Source of the DNA: Campylobacter helveticus
GTDB lineage: Bacteria > Campylobacterota > Campylobacteria > Campylobacterales > Campylobacteraceae
Direction: 5' to 3'
DNA length: 64,000 bases
Assembly (NCBI RefSeq): GCF_002080395.1
Contig: NZ_CP020478.1
Coordinates: forward strand, 62,001 to 126,000
Part shown: positions 56,119 through 64,000 of the stretch, one piece after another
How the letters are laid out: each line of letters begins with the position of its first letter
Position numbering within the stretch: the first letter of the stretch is position 1
Made by a program: the position numbers and the translations under genes
The notes under the pieces: model-generated
What the model was told of the DNA's origin: nothing
Databases searched by the model: none
The model's input: the letters and a program-made list of their open reading frames with translations, nothing else

Positions 56119-56124
56119 TATAAT
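56119..56124 (+). promoter_or_regulatory. Promoter of the HD-domain gene
   Basis: TATAAT, 25 bp before ATG 56149, with an aaagga site between. Confidence 0.55.
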
Positions 56125-56148
56125 TACGCCAAATTTAAAGGATTTAAG

Positions 56149-57375
56149 ATGATAAACATTAAACTCATAGAACACATTTTTAAAGCTGCCTCCATAAGCC
56201 GCTGGAATGACTACCCTAGGATGGCAAATTTGGTCGAGCTTGATAAACAAGCGCATAAATTTATCATTGCCTATTTCATCGCCAAAATGGAAAAAAATGT
56301 CGATATGAGAGTGATTATCGAAGGGGGGATTTTTGAATTTCTAAGCCGCGTTGCGGTAACCGACATACGCCCGGATGTGTATCACCAAATCGTCCGCCAA
56401 AAGAAAAATGAAGTCAATAGCTGGGTCTTTAGCATTTTAGAGCCTATGCTAGAAAATATCGAAAATGGTGCGTTTTTAAAACGATTTGAAGCTTATATCA
56501 ATGGAAATGATTATCCAAAAGAAAGATTGATTTTAAAGGCGGCTTCTTATTTTGCGACGCGTTGGGAATTTAACATTATCTATCAAACCTCCTCTTTTTT
56601 AAATGATATTGAGGAGATTAAAAATAAAGTCGAGGAAGAGCTAGAGGACTATTATGAGCTTATCGGTGCTAGGAAAATCGCTCTTAATCAAAAAATCGCC
56701 AAACTTGTGGATTTAAGCGGGAGATTACGCTTTCAAAAACGCTGGGCGCAAACGCCTCGCATACCTGAAACTGCCGTGCTAGGACATATGCTTGTTGTGG
56801 CGATTTTGAGTTATTTTTATTCCCTTAGCATTAAAGCTTGTGATAAAAGATTAGAAAATAATTTTTATTGTGCCTTATTTCACGACCTACCAGAAAGCCT
56901 TACGCGCGACATTATAAGCCCTGTAAAGTATGGCATAGACGGACTTCATACTATTATAAATGATTATGAAATGCAACTCATCAATGATAAAATTCTTCCC
57001 TTTGTGCCTGAAAATTTGAGAGAGGAATTTTCCTATATCTTAGGCATTAGAGAGGGGAGAGAAAATGAAGAAAAATGGGTTAAAAATGAATTTGAAAACC
57101 GCACTTTTAAAAATGGCAAGATAGAGCTTTGTAGTGGAAGTTTAAGCGTTTGTAATGATGATGAATTTGGGGCGATTGATGGCAAAGCTCTTAAATACTG
57201 CGACAAACTAGCCGCCTTCATCGAAGCAGGACTTTCCATAAGTTATGGGGTAAAATCTAAAGAGCTTTTAAGTGGTTTTAATGAAATGTTTAAATTTTTC
57301 TCTCAAAACAAAAGTATCGATGGAGTTAATTTCCTCGCCCTTTGTGAAGAGTTAAAAAGTGAATTTGAGATATGA
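56149..57375 (+). CDS. HD-domain phosphohydrolase-like protein
   Basis: A 408-residue soluble protein. The HD metal site is GHMLVVAIL (His), FHDLPESLTRDIISPVK (His-Asp, then Asp) and KYCDKLAAFIEAG (last Asp). The middle resembles YfbR-type nucleotidases (HDLPE...D...PVK), but an N-terminal ~190-residue helical part is extra. The substrate is unknown; nucleotides are the natural guess. It ends at a strong terminator. Confidence 0.75.
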   Translation: MINIKLIEHIFKAASISRWNDYPRMANLVELDKQAHKFIIAYFIAKMEKNVDMRVIIEGGIFEFLSRVAVTDIRPDVYHQIVRQKKNEVNSWVFSILEPMLENIENGAFLKRFEAYINGNDYPKERLILKAASYFATRWEFNIIYQTSSFLNDIEEIKNKVEEELEDYYELIGARKIALNQKIAKLVDLSGRLRFQKRWAQTPRIPETAVLGHMLVVAILSYFYSLSIKACDKRLENNFYCALFHDLPESLTRDIISPVKYGIDGLHTIINDYEMQLINDKILPFVPENLREEFSYILGIREGRENEEKWVKNEFENRTFKNGKIELCSGSLSVCNDDEFGAIDGKALKYCDKLAAFIEAGLSISYGVKSKELLSGFNEMFKFFSQNKSIDGVNFLALCEELKSEFEI

Positions 57376-57406
57376 GAGACTAAAACGATAATTAAAGTAA
57401 AAGGAC

Positions 57407-57435
57407 CCTAAAGTTGCGAAAACTTTAGGACATAT
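57407..57435. terminator. Terminator between HD gene and lipoprotein gene
   Basis: CCTAAAGTT-gcgaa-AACTTTAGG, a perfect 9-bp stem (57407-57429), followed by acatatttttatttt on the plus strand. Placed between two convergent genes, it may work in both directions. Confidence 0.75.
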
Positions 57436-57437
57436 TT

Positions 57438-57767
57438 TTATTTTCCTAACAAAGGATTAGAATTTCCAGAACCTTTAGTTTTGTATTTTTTAATCAAAAC
57501 GCCCTTAGAATTAAATTCAAAAACGGCACTTTCATCTACATTTCCGCCGAAAGGATTATGGCTGATTTTTGTGAAATCATAATACCACACCTCTTTATTT
57601 CCTAAAGTTGTTTTGCGTGTAGGATAACCCGCGATTCGCTCCACATCACTTTGTTTGCTCTTGTTAATTGTTAAAGAATTAAATGTTTGTTCACTTACTT
57701 CAGTGCCTGTGGTATAAGCACAAGCAGTGATAAACAAAGCCGTTATTAAAAGTAAAAGGAATTTCAT
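57438..57767 (-). CDS. BamE/SmpA-like outer-membrane lipoprotein
   Basis: A 109-residue lipoprotein: signal KFLLLLITALFITAC with lipidated Cys16, then a short BamE-like fold (FNSLTINKSKQSDVERIAGYPTRKTTLGNKEVWYYDF ... AVFEFNSKGVLIKKY). BamE stabilises the outer-membrane protein assembly machine, but other small lipoproteins share this fold. Transcription appears to depend on a -10 box adjoining a G10 tract, so it may be phase variable. Confidence 0.78.
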   Translation of the reverse strand: MKFLLLLITALFITACAYTTGTEVSEQTFNSLTINKSKQSDVERIAGYPTRKTTLGNKEVWYYDFTKISHNPFGGNVDESAVFEFNSKGVLIKKYKTKGSGNSNPLLGK

Positions 57768-57828
57768 CTTTTTCTCCTATTGAATTTTTTTGCGTTGATT
57801 GAGGTAAAAATCAAACCAATAGAAGCGT

Positions 57829-57864
57829 ATTATACCCCCCCCCCTTAATTTCGACTGAAATTAA
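57829..57864 (-). promoter_or_regulatory. Candidate phase-variable promoter: G10 next to TATAAT, with inverted repeat
   Basis: On the minus strand ten G (57844-57835) run straight into TATAAT (57834-57829), 61 bp before the lipoprotein ATG. Directly upstream is a perfect inverted repeat TTAATTTC-gact-GAAATTAA (57864-57845). Tract slippage would shift the spacing between the -10 box and anything bound upstream. Confidence 0.6.
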
Positions 57865-57882
57865 TTTTACTTGTTTTTGAAA

Positions 57883-57916
57883 GAATAAAAAAGAGCTAGG
57901 CTAGTTTTCTAGCCTA
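57883..57916 (-). terminator. Rho-independent terminator of trxB
   Basis: On the minus strand, TAGGCTAG-aaaa-CTAGCCTA (perfect 8-bp stem) followed by gctcttttttatt, nine bases past the trxB stop. A classic intrinsic terminator. Confidence 0.88.
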
Positions 57917-57924
57917 AAGAAGTA

Positions 57925-58863
57925 TTAGTGTAAATTTTCTATGTAAGATAAAGCCGAAAGTGCCGCCACAGCTCCATCACCTGCCGCACAAATGACTTGC
58001 TTTGGAGCGTCTTTTCTCAAATCGCCCGCCGCAAAAAGCCCCGCAACATTCGTTTGCATTTTAAGATTAACGCTTACTTGTCCGCCAGCTTCCATTTCGC
58101 ATAAAAATGTGCCGTCATCTTGTTTTAAAATTTCGTTACGCACATCAAGCCCCACAAAAGTAAAAATTCCCGGAACTTTCAAATCCCTCTCTGCGTCTTT
58201 TAATTTTAATTTTACCCCTAAAACTCCACTTGCATCGCCATAAACCTCATCGACACTCGCACTAGTGATTAATTCTATCTTATCGCTTTTCTTCACTTTT
58301 TCCACCGTGCCTGGTGCGGCTCTAAATTCTTCACGGCGATGGATTAAATAAACTTTTGAGCAAATATTTGCCAAATATAAAGCCTCTTCCAGTGCGGTAT
58401 CTCCACCACCCAAAACTGCGACTTCCTTATTTTTATAAAAAAAGCCATCGCAAGTCGCACAAGTGCTAACCCCACGCCCAAAAAATTCTTCCTCCCCTTT
58501 AAAACCCGCTTTTCTAGGCGCTGAACCTGTGCAAACGATAACAGCTTTTGCGTTTTCACTTTTTCCCCCCTCAAGCTTAATGCAAAAACTTCCGTCCGTA
58601 TTTTTACTCACTTGCTCGACACCGACCATTTCGTGCTTTAAGCCAAAACGCATACATTGCTCACTCCAAGGCGTCATAAAAGAAATTCCATCCATTACCG
58701 TAGTCACACCCGGGTAATTTTCAATCTCCGAACTTGAAGTAATCTGCCCTCCGGGCATACCCTTTTCAAACATCACAACATTTTTAAGTCCGCCTCTTGT
58801 CGCGTAAAGTCCCGCACTAAGTCCCGCAGGACCACCACCTATAATCGCTAAATCTAACATCAT
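57925..58863 (-). CDS. trxB: Thioredoxin reductase
   Basis: A 312-residue FAD/NADPH enzyme reducing thioredoxin. The FAD loop [17 protein letters not shown] is at the N-terminus, the redox pair is CATC ([12 protein letters not shown], near residue 134), the NADPH loop is [14 protein letters not shown], and the C-terminal FAD contact is [23 protein letters not shown]. Length is normal. Confidence 0.96.
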   Translation of the reverse strand: MMLDLAIIGGGPAGLSAGLYATRGGLKNVVMFEKGMPGGQITSSSEIENYPGVTTVMDGISFMTPWSEQCMRFGLKHEMVGVEQVSKNTDGSFCIKLEGGKSENAKAVIVCTGSAPRKAGFKGEEEFFGRGVSTCATCDGFFYKNKEVAVLGGGDTALEEALYLANICSKVYLIHRREEFRAAPGTVEKVKKSDKIELITSASVDEVYGDASGVLGVKLKLKDAERDLKVPGIFTFVGLDVRNEILKQDDGTFLCEMEAGGQVSVNLKMQTNVAGLFAAGDLRKDAPKQVICAAGDGAVAALSALSYIENLH

Positions 58864-58950
58864 TTTTCCTTTAAATTTTTATTTATGCCAAATGATACAA
58901 AAAATTTCTTAAGGCTAGTTAATAAAAATTATTATTTACAAAAATTTGTG

Positions 58951-60141
58951 TCAAGGCATAAAAATAATATCGACCAAAGCTCCACTTTCAAGCTTTTCAC
59001 ACTCTTTTGGGGCTATCATTAAAGCGGCTTTATTGTTAAGATTATTGATAATCGCACTTGAACCCTCTTTTTTACCCTTTAAATTCACGCACACCCTGCC
59101 CTCTTTAAGCTCCACATTACACGCGACAAATTCCAAATAAGGACTTTTTTTAATATAATCTTGCTCCAAAAAAGCCTGTGCGACATAATCTTTCTTCTGT
59201 AAAAGCCACGCGTTTAAAATTTCTCTCGCATACAAGTTAAACATCACCATAGCAGAATAAGGAAATCCCGGCAACGCTAAGATAAATTTTTCCTCAAATT
59301 TAGCGATTTTAATGTGTCGTCCCGGCTTTATATCTACCTTATCGATGATAAGCTCATACTCCCTTACAGCCTTTTTTAAAAAGTCAAAATCCCCCATAGA
59401 AACGCCACCTGTGGTAATTAAAATATCACAACTTTTAAGAGCGTTTTTTAGCGTGGAAAAAGTGGTTTTTTCCTCATCTTTTAAAAGAGGAAAAACTCTC
59501 ACTTCGCAGCCTAATTTTCGCGCTAAATTTGCCAGGGCAATGTGATTTGAAGAGCGAATTTGCGCAGGATTTTCTAAGCTCTCTCCCAAATCTTTTATCT
59601 CACTCCCACTGCTTAAAACCCCCACAACAGGACGGATAAAAACACTAATGTGAAAAAAACCAAGCTCAGCCAAAAGTGCTATCTCGCTATAATCAAGCTT
59701 CGTTCCTTTAGCAAGTAAAAGCTCATCTTTTTTATAACTCTCCCCTATCTTTCTTACCGCAAAGCCCTCTTTAACCGCCTCTTTAATGTAAATTTGCCCC
59801 TCTTTAAACTCTACATTTTCCACAGGCACTAAGGTATCACTACCCTCGCTCATCAAAGAACCTGTGAAAGTTTTGACGCAAGTGCCACTTTCTACCTTGA
59901 ACTCTGGCATTTTCCCAGCTGGAGTTACGCCAAGCACTTTTAAAGCTTTATTTTGTTCGCCAAATTTCACAGCATAGCCATCCATCGCAGAAATAGGGAA
60001 TTTTGGATAATCCTCCAAAGCTCTTAAATCCTCCGCCAAAATGCATCCTAAGCACTGCGTTATAGCGACTTTTTCCACCTTTTCATAAGGTTTGATATGA
60101 GAGTGTAAAATTTTTAAACTTTCTTCGTAAGCCATTAACAT
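58951..60141 (-). CDS. moeA: Molybdopterin molybdenumtransferase MoeA
   Basis: A 396-residue enzyme that inserts molybdate (or tungstate) into adenylated molybdopterin. Signatures are FPISAMDGYAVK near residue 48, GSLMSEGSDTLVPVE, and the MoCF domain VGVLSSGSEIKDLGE ... ITTGGVSMGDFDFLKKAV. ATG at 60141 or 60135 are both possible. It is downstream of moaD-moaE and serves formate dehydrogenase and other Mo/W enzymes. Confidence 0.95.
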   Translation of the reverse strand: MLMAYEESLKILHSHIKPYEKVEKVAITQCLGCILAEDLRALEDYPKFPISAMDGYAVKFGEQNKALKVLGVTPAGKMPEFKVESGTCVKTFTGSLMSEGSDTLVPVENVEFKEGQIYIKEAVKEGFAVRKIGESYKKDELLLAKGTKLDYSEIALLAELGFFHISVFIRPVVGVLSSGSEIKDLGESLENPAQIRSSNHIALANLARKLGCEVRVFPLLKDEEKTTFSTLKNALKSCDILITTGGVSMGDFDFLKKAVREYELIIDKVDIKPGRHIKIAKFEEKFILALPGFPYSAMVMFNLYAREILNAWLLQKKDYVAQAFLEQDYIKKSPYLEFVACNVELKEGRVCVNLKGKKEGSSAIINNLNNKAALMIAPKECEKLESGALVDIIFMP

Positions 60142-60150
60142 TTTTTATCC

Positions 60151-60606
60151 TTAAGCTAAAATTCCCGCACCTTTAAGCTTGTAAGAGCGTTTTTTAGCAT
60201 AAATTTTTTCTCTATTTATCACATCGTATTTCCAAATGGGAGCATTGTGCTTAAAGTCCTCCACAAAATCATTTAAAAGCTTTAAGCCAAGCGTTCTGTT
60301 TTTACTCAATACCCCTGCCAAATAAGAGCTTTGATGAATTTTAACCTCACCTAAAGAATGTGCGAAAAAAAAGCTCACGCCCTCGTCTTTAAATTTCTCT
60401 TCCCACTCTTTAAACCACGCTTTTAAAAGTGGCTCGTAAATTTCAAAACTAAGAGCCTCCACAATGCCCTTTTTTTCATCGCTTTGCTCTTCGCGCACTA
60501 TGCCACAAAATGTCAAAAACGCCCCGCAATTTTTATCCTTAAGCCCTTCATACCACTTAGCATAAATCGCGCTCACATCTAAAGCACCCTCGTAAATTTC
60601 AAACAT
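60151..60606 (-). CDS. moaE: Molybdopterin synthase catalytic subunit
   Basis: A 151-residue MoaE, which with thiocarboxylated MoaD puts sulfur on precursor Z. GAFLTFCGIVREEQSDEKKGIVEALSFEIYEP and the catalytic-lysine end YDVINREKIYAKKRSYKLKGAG are present. Its ATG follows the moaD stop with no gap. Confidence 0.94.
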   Translation of the reverse strand: MFEIYEGALDVSAIYAKWYEGLKDKNCGAFLTFCGIVREEQSDEKKGIVEALSFEIYEPLLKAWFKEWEEKFKDEGVSFFFAHSLGEVKIHQSSYLAGVLSKNRTLGLKLLNDFVEDFKHNAPIWKYDVINREKIYAKKRSYKLKGAGILA

Positions 60607-60840
60607 CTAACCCCCACAAACAGGCGGTAAAAGGGCGATTTTATCCCCCGCTTTTAAAATTGTATTTTCATCAAAAATCATCACATCGTTTAAAGAAATC
60701 GCACAAAGCTCAAGCCACTCTTTAAGACTCTCATCTTGTTTTAAAATTTCTTTAAGCTCTTTTAAAGAGCCAACATCAAGCTCCAACCTTGCCTTGTTTA
60801 TAGGTCCCAAAAACTCAACACTAATCAAATTTGCTCCCAA
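60607..60840 (-). CDS. moaD: Molybdopterin synthase sulfur carrier subunit
   Basis: A 77-residue ubiquitin-like protein ending in LLPPVCGG, the double glycine that is thiocarboxylated. First gene of moaD-moaE-moeA. As I recall, C. jejuni has the same trio directly beside a multicopper oxidase gene; here a restriction-modification pair lies between. Confidence 0.94.
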   Translation of the reverse strand: MGANLISVEFLGPINKARLELDVGSLKELKEILKQDESLKEWLELCAISLNDVMIFDENTILKAGDKIALLPPVCGG

Positions 60841-60905
60841 TTTTAAAGTATTTTAGTATAGCATTAGATTGTTTAAAGTCTATTGATTTAGTTTTTTACC
60901 CAAAT

Positions 60906-61664
60906 TCATTTATCAAATCGCTTAAAATATTCATCAATCTCTTCTCGCATCTCAATCCCAACTTCCTCAAATGCTTCTAGTAGCATTTTATAGCTTCCCA
61001 CCCCACCTAGAAAATCCCAAAATTCATCTGTTACTTTTAACTCAAACTCTAAATCTAGCATTCCTGTCATAGTCCATCTTTCATAAGGTTTTGGTTCATA
61101 AGGATTATAAGGGATAGCAATAAGTGTGTGAATCTCGCTTTGTGGATTTGCGTAGGCATAACTTGCCACCCAAGTAAGAAGTGTGCGTTTGAATTCCTTA
61201 AAGCCTCCCTTGTTAGGTTTAGCGGTTTTAATATCAATAAGATACACGCTAAAATCTTTTTGCAAAAATAAGTCAATTTTTGTAGGTTTTATCGTGCTTG
61301 TTTCTCCACTTTGCGCTACTTCTAAAATTCTAGTAATTTCACTTTGTTTATTTGGTTTAGCATTTGCGCTTTCTAAACTATCCATAATTTCTTGTATCAC
61401 TCTTTGAGCTTTTTTGCTTATAGTATCCCCTGCGCTTATTTGGCGTTTAATGCTATCAAATTTCGTTAATCCTAGCTCTTCTGCAACAGGTTCAAAAATA
61501 CTTGTGCCAAAATTTGTATTAAGACTTTGGATAAAGCTATATAGTGCCATTCTATCCTTGCCTAAAAGCCTTGTGTGAAAGGGCATATAGCTACTTTCTG
61601 GCTTATAGTTTTCAAATTTATTTCTTAAAGCTTGAATGAGTCTATTTTTAATGGCTTGTTTCAT
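60906..61664 (-). CDS. Type II restriction endonuclease, TdeIII-like
   Basis: A 252-residue nuclease. The catalytic core is PTKIDLFLQKDFSVYLIDIKTAKPNKGG (PD-(D/E)XK form with D..DxK, near residues 126-154). HTLIAIPYNPYEPKPYERWTM is typical of the TdeIII/MjaII family, whose known members cut GGNCC. GGNCC specificity here is inferred from the family. It overlaps the methyltransferase gene by 17 bp, so expression is coupled with the methylase first. Confidence 0.82.
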   Translation of the reverse strand: MKQAIKNRLIQALRNKFENYKPESSYMPFHTRLLGKDRMALYSFIQSLNTNFGTSIFEPVAEELGLTKFDSIKRQISAGDTISKKAQRVIQEIMDSLESANAKPNKQSEITRILEVAQSGETSTIKPTKIDLFLQKDFSVYLIDIKTAKPNKGGFKEFKRTLLTWVASYAYANPQSEIHTLIAIPYNPYEPKPYERWTMTGMLDLEFELKVTDEFWDFLGGVGSYKMLLEAFEEVGIEMREEIDEYFKRFDK

Positions 61665-63246
61665 TCTTGTCCTTTAAATGAAAAATGCTCTCACTGTAAG
61701 CATTTGTATCCTTTTCGCTACGATTTAGCACGGGTCTATCATAGCGTTTAACAATCTGCATTCCCGCCATTTGGGCAATACTTGGATAGAGATTAAATTT
61801 ATCATTTGCTACTAAAAACACATTGTAATCTTGCTTTAAAAAGTTTTTTGCGTTGTTTAAAGCCATTGCGATTGCTTTTGCATAGTTTTCTTTAGCATTC
61901 TTGCTTTGCCCCTTTAGTTTCGCACCTATCTCTAAGGCATCTTTTCGTTCCAAATTAAATAGTTCATAACTATAAGCGTGTTGCTCGTGATAGTCTATCA
62001 ATCCCACATAAGGTGGGGAGCTAAAGATTCCAGCAATTTTTTGCGAATGCAAGAGATTAGCAAAAGTGGGATTTTGCTTTTTTACTTCGTTTATAATATC
62101 CACATTGCAAGAATCTGCATTAAGACATAAACTAAAACAATCGCTTCTTAAAGTCTCAAACTCTTTGATTCTCTTTAGCGTATCCTTTGCATAGCTTTTA
62201 AACCATTTTAAAGAGCTAAAAAGTGGCTTACAAATCCTGCCGTGCTTTTTGCAATAATAGCTCTTTAACATAGGCTCTTTTAAAGTAGTCAAATCAGCGT
62301 GTGTTGTCGCTCTACAACTGCGTGCTGTTCGGCTTAAGATAATGCTTAAAATATTTTGCAAGTCTTTGGGAGCTTTTATAATTTCATTTTTCAGTAAAAT
62401 AAGTTCTTTCTTGATGGATTCTATATACCAAAAATCTAAAAAACTTCCATTATTTTTAACATTTAAATCAATATTGAATTGCTTAACTAGCTTGTCATAA
62501 ATGCTTAAAAATTCTCTTTCTTTTATTTCTCCATAGACTTTTTCATCAATTTCTTTTAGCACCACTTTGCGTTTAAATTCTTTAGGAAAAAACTCTGCAT
62601 TAAACGCATTTAAATGTTGAGTTAAAGTCTCTTCAAAAGCCTTTATATTGCTATTTTCATAAAAAGATTCTAAAACTTGGATAAGTCTATAGCATTCACT
62701 TTCTAAAAGATTACTATCATAACGCCCTAATTTTGCATTAACAAGCATAGTATTAAAGCAAGAAATGTCAATCCCAATGCTGTGCATCCCCAATTCACTC
62801 GCCACACATAAAGTCGTGCCACTTCCCGCAAAAATATCTAGCACAATATCGCCTTTTTGAAAGCAAGATTCTGTCTTTAGTGTATCAGTATGAGAGTCTA
62901 AAAAATACTCCACAAGCTGAGGGATAAATTTGCCTTTGTAGGGGTGGAGTCTATGGATATGCTTAGTTGTCTCTACTTCTTTATAATTTGCAAAAGCGAG
63001 TGGGTGGCTATGGCTTTCTTGTGTGTAAAGCGTATCATAATAGGCTTTTAACTCATCTTTGCTAATCAAGTTTTCCTTAGAATTTGTCGCATAATTTGCT
63101 ACTTTGCCATAGTTGATAAGATAGAGAATGTTTGAGCTTGTTACATTTTTGTTAAGATACGCACTAGCCCAGACGCTTGCTTCTTTTGGTGCAAAAAACT
63201 GCTTAAAATTATTTATTCCTTGTGCCATTCCCCAATTCCCACTCAA
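61648..63246 (-). CDS. DNA methyltransferase of the TdeIII-like system
   Basis: A 532-residue modification enzyme. AdoMet motif IVLDIFAGSGTTLC is at residues 134-147 and catalytic SSPPYVGLIDYHEQH near residue 410. The SPPY form indicates N4-cytosine or N6-adenine methylation, and the long spacer should hold the target-recognition part. Motif order I then IV differs from the enzyme at 13253, so the two systems are unrelated. A second in-frame ATG lies at residue 7. Confidence 0.87.
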   Translation of the reverse strand: MSGNWGMAQGINNFKQFFAPKEASVWASAYLNKNVTSSNILYLINYGKVANYATNSKENLISKDELKAYYDTLYTQESHSHPLAFANYKEVETTKHIHRLHPYKGKFIPQLVEYFLDSHTDTLKTESCFQKGDIVLDIFAGSGTTLCVASELGMHSIGIDISCFNTMLVNAKLGRYDSNLLESECYRLIQVLESFYENSNIKAFEETLTQHLNAFNAEFFPKEFKRKVVLKEIDEKVYGEIKEREFLSIYDKLVKQFNIDLNVKNNGSFLDFWYIESIKKELILLKNEIIKAPKDLQNILSIILSRTARSCRATTHADLTTLKEPMLKSYYCKKHGRICKPLFSSLKWFKSYAKDTLKRIKEFETLRSDCFSLCLNADSCNVDIINEVKKQNPTFANLLHSQKIAGIFSSPPYVGLIDYHEQHAYSYELFNLERKDALEIGAKLKGQSKNAKENYAKAIAMALNNAKNFLKQDYNVFLVANDKFNLYPSIAQMAGMQIVKRYDRPVLNRSEKDTNAYSESIFHLKDKNETSH

Positions 63247-63261
63247 TCGTCCCCAAATTTA

Positions 63262-64000
63262 TCACTCTCTTAGCTCCAAATTTCCCATCATTCCTAAATC
63301 TTCGTGTTCTAAAATATGACAATGATACATTCTAAGCCCTTTGAAATCCTGCTTCATTCTAAGTCTTAGCTCCTCTTTAGGACGCACATTGATAGTATCT
63401 CTTAAGGCTCTAAATTCAGCTTTTTGCACCTTGCCATTAAGCTTTGAAGAAATCAGCTCAAATTGTGTGCCGTGTATGTGAAAAGGGTGGTCCATATGCG
63501 ACTTATTAATAATAATCCAGTCTTCAACCTCCCCCACACGCGAACTAAAATCTACACGCTTCATATCAAAAATTTTTCCATTCAGCAAAAACATAGAAGC
63601 AAGGCTATTTTTTAACTCATCTTGCGTTTTTTTAGCGATGCCGTGCATTTTAGCGTGGTCTTCACTCAATATCACTTCTTTAAATTCCTTAGGCTCATCT
63701 AAAGGCTTAAATTTTCGAAGCTCTTTAGGAATTTCAAGGGGAGGGTTTTTAATCTCAACACTCGCTAAAAATAAGTCTTTTTTCTCTTCTTTAACAAGCA
63801 TTTTATCCCTATCATAGTAAAGACTTTCAAGCTTAAATTCTCCCTTAGGCGCTAGGATAAAAACTTCCGCCCTTGAAGCAGGGCTTAAAAAAAGCTCTTC
63901 TTTCTCTACACCCCTTTCAAGCAAACCTCCGTCCGTCCCAACAAGTAAGAATTTAGCCCCTTTAATACGCAGTCTTAAATATCTAGCACTGCAACAATTA
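63262..64000 (-). CDS. Multicopper oxidase (CueO-like), C-terminal part, runs off the window
   Basis: At least 245 codons are open to the window edge, reading ARYLRLRIKGAKFLLVG before the visible DGGL. Copper-binding motifs are HPFHIHGTQFEL and HCHILEHEDLGMMGNL, so the type 1 and trinuclear copper sites are intact. A short form from TTG 63924 would be only a fragment and is rejected. It oxidises Cu(I) in the periplasm for copper tolerance. The N-terminus with its expected Tat signal lies outside the window. Confidence 0.9.
   Translation of the reverse strand, partial: NCCSARYLRLRIKGAKFLLVGTDGGLLERGVEKEELFLSPASRAEVFILAPKGEFKLESLYYDRDKMLVKEEKKDLFLASVEIKNPPLEIPKELRKFKPLDEPKEFKEVILSEDHAKMHGIAKKTQDELKNSLASMFLLNGKIFDMKRVDFSSRVGEVEDWIIINKSHMDHPFHIHGTQFELISSKLNGKVQKAEFRALRDTINVRPKEELRLRMKQDFKGLRMYHCHILEHEDLGMMGNLELRE

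Noticed and set aside
58951-60141. CRISPR-Cas locus expected after moeA in C. jejuni
   Set aside because: No repeat-spacer array or cas gene is visible; trxB follows.
63262-63924. Complete small multicopper oxidase starting at TTG 63924
   Set aside because: The frame stays open to the window edge with typical cupredoxin residues, so it is the C-terminal part of a longer gene.

Overview
The window is a piece of an AT-rich epsilonproteobacterial chromosome, almost certainly a Campylobacter. The evidence is the families present (split AtpF'/AtpF, a selenocysteine-containing SelD, a futalosine-pathway MqnD, periplasmic DNA ligase), promoters with an extended -10 and no clear -35, and long local gene runs that match what I recall of C. 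jejuni. Long-range order differs (secY is followed directly by fmt), so it is probably not C. jejuni itself; the species cannot be fixed from sequence alone.

1-22 kb, plus strand: end of the ribosomal protein operon (rplF-rplR-rpsE-rplO-secY), fmt-birA-parA-parB, the full F1Fo ATP synthase operon, the Tol-Pal system (tolQ-tolR-tolA, tolB-pal-cpoB), then slyD-fabD-mtnN and small metabolic genes. A type II restriction-modification pair sits between tolA and tolB and cuts the Tol operon in two; tolB has its own promoter.

22-29 kb, minus strand: a periplasmic protein, cysQ, gltA, a cation/proton antiporter, bioB, murB, fliQ and mqnD. 29-33 kb, plus: recA, eno, a DivIC/FtsB-like gene that seems to start at CTG, an AMIN-domain protein and a secreted DNA ligase. 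33-42 kb, minus: ybeY, the proline pair putP/putA (more GC-rich than its surroundings), and a tightly overlapped selD-yedF-modE-fdhD operon for selenium, molybdenum and formate dehydrogenase maturation. The selD reading frame contains an in-frame TGA read as selenocysteine.

41.8-52.0 kb: a mobilizable plasmid sitting in the chromosome between fdhD and recO. It has a Rep_3 initiator with iteron-like repeats, ParA, a MOB_P-type relaxase, a frameshifted EexN-like exclusion lipoprotein, two HTH/coiled-coil proteins, several unknown genes, and a row of YafQ and HicBA toxin-antitoxin modules followed by a RelA/SpoT-type alarmone synthetase and a methyltransferase stump. No integrase is visible. One end carries a mirrored G9-AA-C14 homopolymer.

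52-64 kb: recO, a FapA-like protein, a hemerythrin with a zinc-ribbon tail, the SRP RNA gene (overlapping the end of queC), an HD-domain protein, a BamE-like lipoprotein whose -10 box abuts a G10 tract (candidate phase-variable promoter), trxB, moeA-moaE-moaD, a TdeIII-like restriction-modification pair, and the 3' part of a multicopper oxidase running off the window. In C. jejuni, as I recall, moaD lies next to the oxidase, so this second restriction system is also an insertion.
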